A DNA stretch of 64,000 nt from Lachnospiraceae bacterium (GTDB taxonomy: Bacteria > Bacillota > Clostridia > Lachnospirales > Lachnospiraceae), in contig JAFQIE010000043.1 in NCBI GenBank assembly GCA_017397645.1, positions 24,325 through 88,324 on the forward strand. Direction: 5' to 3'. Below are positions 25,674 through 34,544 of the stretch, in pieces. The notes under the pieces were generated by a model. That model did no database searches, had not been told where the DNA came from, and was given only the letters and a program-made list of their open reading frames with translations. The translations under genes were made by a program, and so were the position numbers. Numbering within the stretch: the first letter of the stretch is position 1; every line of letters begins with the position of its first letter.

Positions 25674-28600
25674 ATGCCGGGATATACAGAAGCCGATTAT
25701 GAAAATTCTGTCATAGAATTATTTAGAAATGACTTGGGCTATGAATATGCTTATGGTCCTGACATCGAAAGAGATTTTCGTAGTCCATTATATGATGAAG
25801 TATTGGAGGACTCTCTGTATCGTTTGAACAGAGGTCTGCCTTCTGATGCAATTCAGGACGCATTATTCAAGCTGAGAAACTTTGAAAATGGCGAACTTGT
25901 GCAAAAGAACGCAGTATTTATGGACTATTTGCAGAATGGTATTCCGGTTAGATATTTTGATAAGAGTGAAGAGCGTTCTGCTATCGTGTATCTTGTTGAC
26001 TACAAGAATCCTGATAATAACTCCTTTATTGTTGCAAATCAATGGACATTCATTGAAAACAGCAACAAACGACCTGATGTGATTCTATTCTTAAATGGAT
26101 TGCCAGTTGTTCTGATAGAACTTAAATCCCCTTCCCGTGAAGAAACTGATGCTTCCGAAGCATACAGACAACTTCGCAATTATATGATTGAGATTCCGTC
26201 AATGTTCATATATAACGCCATTTGCGTTATGAGTGACCAATTAACCTCTAAAGCGGGTACGATCACCTCTGGTGAAGACCGCTTTATGGAGTGGAAAACA
26301 AAAGATGGAAGTTATGAGAATACTCAATATGCACAGTTTGATACTTTCTTTGAGGGCATTTTCCAAAAAGAAAGATTATTAGATATTATAAAGAACTTCG
26401 TATGTTTCTCTAATGAGGGCATAAACCATTTTAAGATTCTTGCCGGATACCATCAGTATTTTGCAGTACGCAAAGCGATTGTATCCACACAGAAAGCTAC
26501 CAATACTGACGGTAAGGGTGGCGTATTTTGGCATACACAAGGTAGTGGTAAATCTCTGTCAATGGTATTCTATGCACACTTGCTGCAAGAAGCGTTGGAC
26601 AGCCCTACTATCGTCGTTCTCACAGACAGAAATGACCTTGATGACCAGCTCTACGGACAGTTTGCGAAGTGTAAAGAATTTTTAAGACAAGAGCCAGTTC
26701 AGGCAGAAAGCCGTGAACATTTGAGAACTTGGCTTGCAGGTAGACAAGCAAACGGAATTATCTTTACAACAATGCAGAAGTTTGAGGAGTCTTTTGAATG
26801 CCTTTCAGACAGACGAAACATTGTTGTTATGGCAGACGAAGCTCATCGTGGTCAGTACGGACTTGCCGAAAAGATTAAGATTACAAAGAATGAAGATGGC
26901 GAAGAAGTTGCGAAACGAGTTGTAGGTACTGCTCGTATTATCCGTAACAGTTTACCTAATGCTACATACATCGGCTTTACCGGAACTCCTATCTCATCAG
27001 CAGACAGAAGTACCCGTGAAGTTTTCGGTGATTACATTGATATTTATGATATGACTCAGGCTGTTGAAGATGGTGCAACAAGACCTGTTTATTACGAAAG
27101 CCGAGTTATAAAACTTAACCTTGACCAAAACACATTAAAACTCATTGATGCTGAGTATGACATAATGGCAACTAATGCTGATGCAGAAGTTGTTGAAAAG
27201 AGCAAACGAGAGCTTGGACAAATGGAAGCTGTTCTTGGTAACGACCAGACTATCAACTCTCTTGTTTGTGATATTCTTGACCACTACGAAAACAACCGTG
27301 AAGGATTGCTTACTGGTAAAGCAATGATTGTTGCTTATTCAAGACCGATAGCAATGAAGATTTACAAGAGAATTTTGGAACTACGCCCAGCTTGGAATGA
27401 AAAAGTCGGTGTTGTTATGACTTCCGGAAACAATGACCCTGAAGAATGGCGTGAAATCATCGGCAACAAAAATCACAAGGACGAACTGGCAAAGAAATTC
27501 AAAGACAACAATAGTCCGATGAAAATCGCAATCGTTGTTGATATGTGGCTTACCGGATTTGATGTACCTTCCCTTGCTACTATGTATGTTTACAAGCCTA
27601 TGTCCAGACACAATCTTATGCAGGCTATCGCTCGTGTAAACCGTGTTTTCCGTGACAAAGAAGGTGGTCTTGTCGTTGACTATGTTGGTATTGCTTCTGC
27701 ATTAAAGCAAGCAATGAATGACTACACTACTCGTGATAAGAAGAACTACGGAGATATGGATGTTGCCAAAGTTGCGTACCCTAAATTTCTTGAGAAACTA
27801 TCCATATGTCGTGATTTGTTTCATGGATATGATTATTCTAAGTTTATGGATGGTAGCGATCTTGAGAGAGCGAAGGCAATTAGTGGTGGCGTCAATTTTA
27901 TAATTGGGCGAGAGAAGCAAGAGGACAAGGACACATTTGTCAAAGAAGCTCTAATGCTTCATCAGGCACTTTCTCTGTGTTCGTCTATAGCTGATGAGAA
28001 CATGCGATTTGAGGCGGCGTTTTTTGAGTCTGTGAGAGTGCTGGTTATACGGTTGATGAACACTGGGGGAGGAAATAGAATATCGCTTCCGGAAATGAAT
28101 GCTCGCATTAACGAACTATTAAAGCAAAGTATTAAGAGCGATGGTGTCATTAATCTATTCTCGGATGTGAAGGAACAGTTTTCGCTATTTGATCCTAAAT
28201 TTTTGACAGAGATTGCAAAAATGAAAGAAAAGAATCTTGCGATAGAATTGCTGAAAAAATTGATTGCAGAACAAGTTCATATTTATAAGAGAACCAATAT
28301 TGTCAAATCAGAAAAGTTCAGTGAAATTATGCAGCGTGCTGTAAATGCATATTTAAATGGTATGCTCACGAACGAAGAAGTAATTGCAGAAATGTTAAAG
28401 CTGGCACGGCAAATTGCTGACGCGCAAAAGGAGGGGCAAGAACTGGGACTTACTCCGGATGAACTGGCCTTTTATGATGCGTTAACAAAACCTGAGGCAA
28501 TTAAGGATTTTTATCAGAATGATGAACTTATAGCAATCACCAAGGAATTAACCGAAACACTGCAAAAAAACAGAACAATTGATTGGACGAAAAGAGAATC

Positions 28601-28853
28601 TGCAAGAGCAAAGATGCGCATGATGATAAGAAAGTTGCTGAAAAAGTATGATTATCCACCCGAGGGACGGGAGGATGCCGTACAAATTGTTATGACTCAG
28701 TGTGAACTATGGGCAGATAATGCTGATATGGAGGGTGATGTGATCTCGTTTAGGAAAACTTCGACATATTCGTACGAAGTACACACCCCGCCGATGGTCG
28801 CAGAAGATGACTCAAAATATGATATTTCTCCGGAAGGATATGCTTTTAAATAA
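25674..28853 (+). CDS. hsdR: Type I restriction endonuclease subunit
   Basis: 1059 residues. N-terminal nuclease domain with the PD-(D/E)XK elements in RPDVILFLNGLPVVLIELKSP, then a superfamily-2 motor: Walker A TQGSGKSLSM, DEAHRGQYG, GFTGTPIS and the late helicase motif QAIARVNRVFRDKEGG, followed by a C-terminal HsdR helical domain that contacts M and S. The ATG at 25674 is preferred over 25668 because AAGGAG sits only two or three bases before the latter. The downstream third looks different in codon choice from the first two thirds, hinting at mosaic origin. A terminator follows. With hsdM and hsdS it completes a functional set. Confidence 0.95.
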   Translation: MPGYTEADYENSVIELFRNDLGYEYAYGPDIERDFRSPLYDEVLEDSLYRLNRGLPSDAIQDALFKLRNFENGELVQKNAVFMDYLQNGIPVRYFDKSEERSAIVYLVDYKNPDNNSFIVANQWTFIENSNKRPDVILFLNGLPVVLIELKSPSREETDASEAYRQLRNYMIEIPSMFIYNAICVMSDQLTSKAGTITSGEDRFMEWKTKDGSYENTQYAQFDTFFEGIFQKERLLDIIKNFVCFSNEGINHFKILAGYHQYFAVRKAIVSTQKATNTDGKGGVFWHTQGSGKSLSMVFYAHLLQEALDSPTIVVLTDRNDLDDQLYGQFAKCKEFLRQEPVQAESREHLRTWLAGRQANGIIFTTMQKFEESFECLSDRRNIVVMADEAHRGQYGLAEKIKITKNEDGEEVAKRVVGTARIIRNSLPNATYIGFTGTPISSADRSTREVFGDYIDIYDMTQAVEDGATRPVYYESRVIKLNLDQNTLKLIDAEYDIMATNADAEVVEKSKRELGQMEAVLGNDQTINSLVCDILDHYENNREGLLTGKAMIVAYSRPIAMKIYKRILELRPAWNEKVGVVMTSGNNDPEEWREIIGNKNHKDELAKKFKDNNSPMKIAIVVDMWLTGFDVPSLATMYVYKPMSRHNLMQAIARVNRVFRDKEGGLVVDYVGIASALKQAMNDYTTRDKKNYGDMDVAKVAYPKFLEKLSICRDLFHGYDYSKFMDGSDLERAKAISGGVNFIIGREKQEDKDTFVKEALMLHQALSLCSSIADENMRFEAAFFESVRVLVIRLMNTGGGNRISLPEMNARINELLKQSIKSDGVINLFSDVKEQFSLFDPKFLTEIAKMKEKNLAIELLKKLIAEQVHIYKRTNIVKSEKFSEIMQRAVNAYLNGMLTNEEVIAEMLKLARQIADAQKEGQELGLTPDELAFYDALTKPEAIKDFYQNDELIAITKELTETLQKNRTIDWTKRESARAKMRMMIRKLLKKYDYPPEGREDAVQIVMTQCELWADNADMEGDVISFRKTSTYSYEVHTPPMVAEDDSKYDISPEGYAFK

Positions 28854-28870
28854 TGCGGAAATCACCTAAA

Positions 28871-28899
28871 GGAACTCTGCTACCCGGCAGAGTTCTTTT
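28871..28899 (+). terminator. hsdR terminator
   Basis: GAACTCTGC (28872-28880) and GCAGAGTTC (28887-28895) with a 6-nt loop and a TTTT tail, 18 bp after the hsdR stop. The following 220 bases are non-coding. Confidence 0.85.
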
Positions 28900-29047
28900 C
28901 GTATCCGTTTCCCATTGACAGGTCATAGTTTCCAAATTAGAGTAATATCATACATCAAGTTTTCTCGTGTTACCTTCAAGTGAAATTGCATCTTGGTTTT
29001 CGTTCTGGAATTCCCGAAACATCTAAACCAAACAATCACAACCAAAT

Positions 29048-29099
29048 ATATGAGAAAATATCTCATATTGTGTTGCCAAAACCAAATAATTGATATAAT
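29048..29099 (+). promoter_or_regulatory. Palindrome plus extended -10 promoter of the RloA/RloB pair
   Basis: ATATGAGA and TCTCATAT flank five bases (29048-29068). About 25 bp later TGATATAAT provides an extended -10 (TATAAT 29094-29099), some 24 bp before the first gene. The palindrome lies where a -35 region or operator would be. The -35 itself is weak (TTGCCA, 15-bp spacing). Confidence 0.5.
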
Positions 29100-29122
29100 A
29101 TAGTTATACGGAGGTATCACAT

Positions 29123-30361
29123 ATGTTGTGTCAATTTACGGTAAAGAACTACAAAAGCATAAGGGAAGCAGCCACATTGGATTTGCAGGCAGTGGCTATT
29201 TCCGAGCATGAAGATAGCATCATCATAGACAAGGACGGCGACAAGTATTTGCCGATTTCCGTGCTATATGGTCCCAATGGTGGCGGAAAGTCTAATGTAT
29301 TGGAGGCAATATATACTTTAGTTTCGAAGGTCCTGCGCCCGTTATATGCCACGGAGAGTGGAGACAAAACGGCAATGATTCAAGTCAGAAATATTGCAGA
29401 GCCATTTGCGTTTTCTAAAGAGAAAAAAGCGCCCACAGAATTTGAACTCTTTTTCCGTACGGAAGTATCTGAGTACCGATATATTTTGCATGTGAGAAAG
29501 GATGTTGTTTTGCATGAACGCTTAGACCGGATTAAGTTGGAAACCGGTCGCCGGTCAGCATTATTTGTGCGTGATGAAAAGGGGATTGAGTTGAAGGGGG
29601 ATATGGCTAAATTGAAGGTTAGCGGGGAAATATCTTCATCTCTCGCGTTATTGTCATATCTTGGGATCGCATACATGGGAAATCCTGTGGTACGGGACGT
29701 ATTAGGCTGGTTCGCTGATGGGATTGATTTCCTGAACTATGGGAATCCAACCCAGGAATTGAAATTGGCTGCTTCTGTATCTGGGGATGTAAAGAGTCTC
29801 GTATTAGATATGATTCAGGAAATGGATTTGGATATTGTTGATTATCGAGTGGAGCAGAAAGAGAATGACGCAATAGAGGTATTCACGAAACACTGCGTAA
29901 ACGATGTGGTAGCTGAATTGAATCTGTTAGTTGAATCCAGCGGTACGAAGAAATTGTTTGGTCTACTTCCTTTTATTGCAGAAAGTTTATTGAAGGGTAC
30001 GACACTTGTTATCGACGAATTGGATGCGAAGCTTCACCCGGCATTGTTGCAATATGTGATTATGCTGTTCAATGATATGGAAATCAATAGACATAAGGCT
30101 CAGCTGATTTTCACGTCTCATGATTTATCCACAATGAATAGTGATTTGTTCCGTAGGGATGAGATCTGGTTTGTTGCAAAGGGAAAGGAACAGAATTCTA
30201 AATTGTATTCCCTCGTGGAATTCAAAAATGAGAGGGGAGAGTCGGTCAGAAAAGATGCTAAGTTTGACAAGCAGTATTTGGAAGGAAAATATGGAGCGGA
30301 TCCATATTTGAAAAAGATTATAGATTGGGGGAATAGGAATGCCAAGGAGGGCAAAAAGTAG
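29123..30361 (+). CDS. RloA/AbiL-type AAA ATPase
   Basis: 412 residues of the OLD/SMC-like AAA_15/21 family. N-terminal MLCQFTVKNYKSIREAATL and Walker A GPNGGGKSN (about 50-58), Walker B TLVIDELDAKLHP, and the sensor FTSHD. The middle is a variable insert. Paired with an RloB-domain gene that overlaps its 3' end by 23 bp, it matches RloA-RloB modules (first described as restriction-linked ORFs) and the AbiL phage-abortive system. The ATPase is thought to sense phage and control the partner effector; the trigger is unknown. Position between a type I system and AbiEi supports a defence role. Confidence 0.85.
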   Translation: MLCQFTVKNYKSIREAATLDLQAVAISEHEDSIIIDKDGDKYLPISVLYGPNGGGKSNVLEAIYTLVSKVLRPLYATESGDKTAMIQVRNIAEPFAFSKEKKAPTEFELFFRTEVSEYRYILHVRKDVVLHERLDRIKLETGRRSALFVRDEKGIELKGDMAKLKVSGEISSSLALLSYLGIAYMGNPVVRDVLGWFADGIDFLNYGNPTQELKLAASVSGDVKSLVLDMIQEMDLDIVDYRVEQKENDAIEVFTKHCVNDVVAELNLLVESSGTKKLFGLLPFIAESLLKGTTLVIDELDAKLHPALLQYVIMLFNDMEINRHKAQLIFTSHDLSTMNSDLFRRDEIWFVAKGKEQNSKLYSLVEFKNERGESVRKDAKFDKQYLEGKYGADPYLKKIIDWGNRNAKEGKK

Positions 30362-31049
30362 AAACTGGAAGAAACAGCGCAAAATTGGGTATTTAGAAAA
30401 AAAGAAGCATAAGTTTTATATATTCTGTGAAGGACAGCAGACGGAACCGCTATACTTTGCAGCCTTCAGGGAATTGATTGAGAGAAATCCAATATACAGG
30501 GATATGGTTTTAATTGAGATTATACCATGCCAGTCTGAAACCATGAGAGTAATTCATGCGGCAGAGGAATACATGACGGAGCATCATATCATGCGAGGGC
30601 AAGTCTGGTGCGTATACGACAAAGATAGTTTTCCGGCAGATCATTTTAATGGAGTGGTCTATCATGCTGAAAAACTAAATCAGGCAAATCCGGAATTACA
30701 GTACCATGCCGCTTGGAGTAACGAGTGTATTGAATTTTGGTTTATACTTCATTTTGCATATTATACTTCAAACAATCATAGGTCAGAGTATGTAGACTTT
30801 TTGAAAGGACGCTTTAAACAATTGGGGCTCGGCGAATACCGAAAAAATATGCGAGGTATTTTTGACATACTGCTCTCGCATGGGAATCCTAAATTAGCAA
30901 TACGGTATGCCAGAAGAATAATCGAGAATAGCGCAGACAAAACACCGGCAGAAATTGCACCGGGCACCAAAGTGTATGAACTGGTGGTGGAGATGGCGAA
31001 GTATCTGCCCGAGGACATAAAAAAATATTTTGTCGAAGAATCGTTTTAA
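30339..31049 (+). CDS. RloB-domain protein, TOPRIM-like effector
   Basis: 236 residues. Basic N-terminus (PRRAKSRNWKKQRK) followed by the RloB fold: FYIFCEGQQTEPLYFAAF supplies a conserved acidic residue, VWCVYDKDSFP the Asp-x-Asp, and SNECIEFWFILHF the next block, matching TOPRIM-like nuclease active-site positions. Family members act as the effector of AbiL/RloAB and resemble AriB of the PARIS system in layout. Translation is coupled to the ATPase by the 23-bp overlap. Cleaved target unknown; probably RNA or DNA during abortive infection (inference). Confidence 0.85.
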   Translation: MPRRAKSRNWKKQRKIGYLEKKKHKFYIFCEGQQTEPLYFAAFRELIERNPIYRDMVLIEIIPCQSETMRVIHAAEEYMTEHHIMRGQVWCVYDKDSFPADHFNGVVYHAEKLNQANPELQYHAAWSNECIEFWFILHFAYYTSNNHRSEYVDFLKGRFKQLGLGEYRKNMRGIFDILLSHGNPKLAIRYARRIIENSADKTPAEIAPGTKVYELVVEMAKYLPEDIKKYFVEESF

Positions 31050-31123
31050 ATCTTTAAATTCTAAAAACTATCTTTCCAAGTTTCTTGGAGAATTCAGATT
31101 AAAAAAGTATAGTCTAAAAAGTA

Positions 31124-31153
31124 TTGACGTGTAGGTTTAGTTTATAATATTAT
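31124..31153 (+). promoter_or_regulatory. Candidate promoter of the AbiEi gene
   Basis: TTGACG (31124-31129), 18-bp spacer, TATTAT (31148-31153), about 60 bp before the gene. Two close direct copies of AAAAAGTAT precede it and might be regulator contacts. Confidence 0.55.
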
Positions 31154-31211
31154 TTATATAAACATCCGCAAAACATAAAAAAGTGCAGATTAGAATTAAA
31201 GGAGGTATAGT

Positions 31212-31751
31212 ATGAAATCTAGAGCAGAGTGTCTGAGAAAATACGGCTCCGACTATTTTATCGATAAAAGAATCAAAGAAGGAAGTTTATACAAGCTATG
31301 CAAAGGTGTTTATTCTGAAGAAAAAAACATCCCTGAACTTGCGCTGCTATCATTTAAATATCCAAGTGCTGTTGTTACGATGGAGAGTGCGTTTTATTAT
31401 TACGGTCTGACAGATGTGGTTCCGGACAAATGCGACCTTGCAACAAAACGCGATGCATCTAAAATTCGGGATAAAAGAGTGAAGCAGTATTTCGTTGAGG
31501 ACTGTTTTTTTGATGAAGGAATCGACACGGTGAACTATCGCGGACACAGTATAAGGATGTATAACCGTGAGCGCATGTTGATAGAACTTGTTCGATATAA
31601 GAGTAAATTGCCCTTCGATTACTATAAGGAGGTTATATTGAATTATCGTAAGATGCTGCCGGAATTAAGTATGCAAAAAATACAGGACTATGCGTTTGCT
31701 TCCCCTAAAAGTAATAAGGTGTTAGACATTATCAGATTGGAGGTGCTATGA
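31212..31751 (+). CDS. AbiEi-type antitoxin, orphan
   Basis: 179 residues. N-terminal winged helix (SRAECLRKYGSDYFIDKRIK, then LYKLCKGVYSEEKNIP) and the AbiEi core AVVTMESAFYYYGLTDVVPD, followed by YRGHSIRMYNRERMLIELVRY. AbiEi proteins are antitoxins and autorepressors of type IV systems whose toxin AbiEii (a nucleotidyltransferase) is normally encoded just downstream. Here the next gene is an unrelated YgjV membrane protein six bases away, so the toxin is missing. AAAGGAGG site. It may be a remnant that still protects against AbiEii from other elements. Confidence 0.85.
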   Translation: MKSRAECLRKYGSDYFIDKRIKEGSLYKLCKGVYSEEKNIPELALLSFKYPSAVVTMESAFYYYGLTDVVPDKCDLATKRDASKIRDKRVKQYFVEDCFFDEGIDTVNYRGHSIRMYNRERMLIELVRYKSKLPFDYYKEVILNYRKMLPELSMQKIQDYAFASPKSNKVLDIIRLEVL

Positions 31752-31756
31752 GATAA

Positions 31757-32278
31757 ATGCGCACCATACTCATTCAAGCCATAGGCTTCACAGGAACTAT
31801 TGTCTTTTTCCTGTCCTATCAATGCAAAAGTAATAAAAACCTGTTCCGGGTCCAGTTTGTTGCATACCTGTGTTACACGATACATTTGTTGTTGCTGGGC
31901 GCGATCACCGGAGGAATCAGTTATATCTTAAATACAGTGCGTTCTTTTGGCCTGGGAAGTAAAAATGCCTTCCTGAAGGGAAAAGCAATGTGCTGTATTA
32001 TTTGTGCTCTGCAAATGGTTGCCCTGTTTCTTACCTGGGACGGCTGGTGGTCCATTCTGCCGGTGGCAGCAAATATTGCGGCAACCATAGGTGGATATAC
32101 ATACAACGCACGAAAGATCCGCGTGGTGGGGATCTTTGTGAATTCACCGCTGTGGATTGTGTACAATATCATCGTTGGCTCCTGGGCAGGAATTTTGGAT
32201 GAAATAGTCAGTGAGGCATCTATGATTATATCTATCATCCGTTATGGGTGGAAGAATCTGAATACAATAGAGGATTGA
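31757..32278 (+). CDS. YgjV-family inner membrane protein
   Basis: 173 residues with about six hydrophobic segments and almost no soluble part. The sequence GFTGTIVFFLSYQCKSNKNLFR near the start, with LLLGAITGGISYILNTVRSF and SPLWIVYNIIVGSWAGILDE, matches the YgjV family of unknown function. It starts six bases after the AbiEi stop and marks the right border of the defence island. Confidence 0.8.
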   Translation: MRTILIQAIGFTGTIVFFLSYQCKSNKNLFRVQFVAYLCYTIHLLLLGAITGGISYILNTVRSFGLGSKNAFLKGKAMCCIICALQMVALFLTWDGWWSILPVAANIAATIGGYTYNARKIRVVGIFVNSPLWIVYNIIVGSWAGILDEIVSEASMIISIIRYGWKNLNTIED

Positions 32279-32331
32279 CTTGTAGACCGAAGAACAGATA
32301 TACTTATCTCTGTACGGGAGGAGAAATCAAC

Positions 32332-32562
32332 ATGCGAACAATGGAATTCAAAATGGAACGCCCCGGTTTGTTGACCGTAGGCGATATGGTCCATATTTCA
32401 GAGGGGCAATTGCCCGCCAGCTATTATTACATCATCGACCCTTCGCTGGCCATGTCCGGAAACTTTCCCTTTTCGGAGAGGCTGCATAGCAAAGAGGGCA
32501 AAGTGACAGATATTATAGAGAATGACCGAGGATTCTATGTGACGGTAGAATTTAACGAATAA
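32332..32562 (+). CDS. Conserved-looking small protein of unknown function
   Basis: 76 residues, not recognised as a named family. It has a good GGGAGG site ten bases before the ATG and sits between ygjV and ridA in the same direction. The frame stays open upstream for 28 codons, but those lack a ribosome-binding site. The protein is a soluble, beta-rich-looking chain with a central LPASYYYIIDPSLAM and an acidic C-terminus. The downstream gene is 32 bp away, suggesting one transcript. Confidence 0.6.
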   Translation: MRTMEFKMERPGLLTVGDMVHISEGQLPASYYYIIDPSLAMSGNFPFSERLHSKEGKVTDIIENDRGFYVTVEFNE

Positions 32563-32594
32563 TAAAGTGTTATAAGCACGGAAAGAGGTAAAAT

Positions 32595-32972
32595 ATGTTA
32601 CAAAAAATTTCAACAGATAAAGCGCCCGCAGCCATCGGGCCCTACTCACAGGCAATTGTGGTAAATGGAATGGTTTTTTCATCCGGACAGATTCCCATCA
32701 ACCCTGCTACGGGCAATATTGAATGTGAAGGTATCCAGGCACAGACAGAGCAGGTGATGAAGAATTTGGGTGCCGTATTGGAAGCGGCAGGCAGTGATTA
32801 TGCGCATGCAGTGAAGACCACCTGTTTCTTGGCGGATATGGGAGATTTTGCAGCATTTAATGAAGTGTATGCAAAGTATTTCAAGGAGAAGCCTGCCAGA
32901 AGCTGTGTGGCAGTGAAGACTTTGCCGAAAAATGTACTTTGTGAGGTGGAAGTCATTGCAACCCTTAAATAA
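32595..32972 (+). CDS. ridA: RidA family reactive enamine/imine deaminase
   Basis: 125 residues, the standard length. Signature motifs KAPAAIGPYSQAI at the N-terminus, FSSGQIPINPATGNI, and the C-terminal ARSCVAVKTLPKNVLCEVEVIA containing the arginine that binds the substrate carboxylate. RidA trimers hydrolyse 2-aminoacrylate and related intermediates released by PLP enzymes, preventing damage. GAAAGAGG site. Its 3' end overlaps the likely start of the shikimate kinase gene. Confidence 0.95.
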   Translation: MLQKISTDKAPAAIGPYSQAIVVNGMVFSSGQIPINPATGNIECEGIQAQTEQVMKNLGAVLEAAGSDYAHAVKTTCFLADMGDFAAFNEVYAKYFKEKPARSCVAVKTLPKNVLCEVEVIATLK

Positions 32973-33459
32973 AACCAACATTATTCTTATCGGTATGCCC
33001 GGTGCCGGCAAAAGCACCGTGGGTGTGGTGCTGGCAAAGCACTTGGGCTATGAGTTCGTAGATTCCGACCTTTTGATCCAAAAACAATATGGGAAGCTCC
33101 TGCAGGCTCTGATAGAAGAACATGGTGTCGAAGGGTTTTGGCGCATAGAAGAGCAGGTAAACGCGTCTATCGTTGCAGACAAGACTGTGATTGCCACGGG
33201 AGGCAGCGTAATTTATGGCACAAAGGCCATGGATCATCTGCGTGAAATCGGCACGGTAATCTACCTGAAATTGCCTTGCGGGGAAATAGAAAACAGGGTG
33301 GGAGATTTGACTTCCCGAGGTGTTACCAGACAAACAGGCCAGACGTTGCAGGATTTATACGACGAGAGAACACCCTTATATGAAAAGTACGCCCACATCA
33401 CCATCGATTGCGAAGGCAAGCAAATCCGAGAGATTGTGGCGGAAATTGCTGGATTGTAA
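32956..33459 (+). CDS. aroK: Shikimate kinase
   Basis: 167 residues from a TTG at 32956. P-loop GMPGAGKSTVG near residues 13-23, shikimate-binding DSD (VDSDLLIQ) and the IATGGSVI loop; the lid region has RGVTRQTGQTLQDLYDERTPLY. It phosphorylates shikimate in aromatic amino-acid synthesis. No ATG fits: the ATG at 32932 lies deep inside ridA without a site, while the TTG has GAGGTGG six bases before it, so TTG is chosen with moderate certainty. Overlap with ridA implies coupled expression. Confidence 0.88.
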   Translation: MQPLNKTNIILIGMPGAGKSTVGVVLAKHLGYEFVDSDLLIQKQYGKLLQALIEEHGVEGFWRIEEQVNASIVADKTVIATGGSVIYGTKAMDHLREIGTVIYLKLPCGEIENRVGDLTSRGVTRQTGQTLQDLYDERTPLYEKYAHITIDCEGKQIREIVAEIAGL

Positions 33460-33503
33460 GAATAAATATGCGAAAGTAATTATGAAAAGAGATACATATT
33501 GAC

Positions 33504-34532
33504 ATGAAAAAAACTGCGACATTACATAGTTTGCTTCTGCTTTTGGCAGCATTTATTTGGGGTATGGCATTCGTTTCTCAGACCAAGGGTATGGATTTCA
33601 TGGGACCCTTGACCTTCAACGGTGTCCGTTGCCTGATTGGTGCATTGACATTGTCTGTCTTTTTGCTTTGTAGGAGGCAGGTTAGACTAAGGAGCCACAT
33701 TCCCGCACCATCCATTGATATGAAAATAATCGTCAAAGCGGGTGTGCTGTGCGGTTTGGCATTGACTGTGGCAAGTACATTACAGCAGATTGGACTGGCA
33801 TATACCACGGTAGGGAAGGCTGGATTTATCACTACGCTGTATATTATATTTGTTCCCATTGCAGGTATCTTTTTCCGAAAAAAGGTGCCGGGCATTGTTT
33901 GGGTGGGAGCACTTTTGGCAGCAGTGGGTATGTATTTGCTGTGTATGACAGAGGGACTAAAGCTGTCCACCGGGGATTTGCTGGTTTTTGGTTGTGCGGT
34001 GGCTTTTACGGCACATATTATGATAGTTGACCATTTTTCTCCATGGACGGATGGTGTGATGGTATCCGCTATTCAGTTTACCATAGCCGGTAGTATTTGT
34101 ACTTTGGGTGCTTTGATTCTGGAGCATCCCACATGGGGGCAGCTACAGGGTGGCTTGGGTGCTCTTTTATACGCAGGTGTACTCAGCTGTGGTGTGGCAT
34201 ATACCCTGCAGATCGTAGGACAGAAGGGCGTGAATCCTACGGTGGCAGCTTTGATTATGAGCTTGGAATCTGTGATAGCTACTGTTTCCGGATGGGCTGC
34301 ATATCGGATTGGCATGCTATCCACCGACCAGACATTGACAGGAAGACAAATCGCAGGCTGCGTGGTGGTATTTGCTGCAGTGGTATTAGTGCAGCTGCCG
34401 GTAGATTTGTTTTGCCGAAAAGGAAGACACCGAGATAAGGGAACATTTCTATTTCAACAAAAATACAAATACATAAAAACAGAAAAATTACAGATACTAA
34501 CCTCAAACGAAGGTCAAAAGACCTGTCGATGA
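33504..34532 (+). CDS. DMT-superfamily (EamA) transporter
   Basis: 342 residues with ten predicted membrane helices in two EamA repeats: repeat 1 starts LLLLLAAFIWGMAFVSQTKG, repeat 2 lies around DLLVFGCAVAFTAHIMIVDH. Characteristic helix-4 motif YTTVGKAGFITTLYIIFVPI. Likely an exporter of amino acids or other metabolites; substrate unknown. The final 35 residues are hydrophilic and poorly conserved-looking. The start has a weak site (AAAAGAG); spoVAE follows after 12 bp. Confidence 0.88.
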   Translation: MKKTATLHSLLLLLAAFIWGMAFVSQTKGMDFMGPLTFNGVRCLIGALTLSVFLLCRRQVRLRSHIPAPSIDMKIIVKAGVLCGLALTVASTLQQIGLAYTTVGKAGFITTLYIIFVPIAGIFFRKKVPGIVWVGALLAAVGMYLLCMTEGLKLSTGDLLVFGCAVAFTAHIMIVDHFSPWTDGVMVSAIQFTIAGSICTLGALILEHPTWGQLQGGLGALLYAGVLSCGVAYTLQIVGQKGVNPTVAALIMSLESVIATVSGWAAYRIGMLSTDQTLTGRQIAGCVVVFAAVVLVQLPVDLFCRKGRHRDKGTFLFQQKYKYIKTEKLQILTSNEGQKTCR

Positions 34533-34544
34533 GGAGTATCATAA

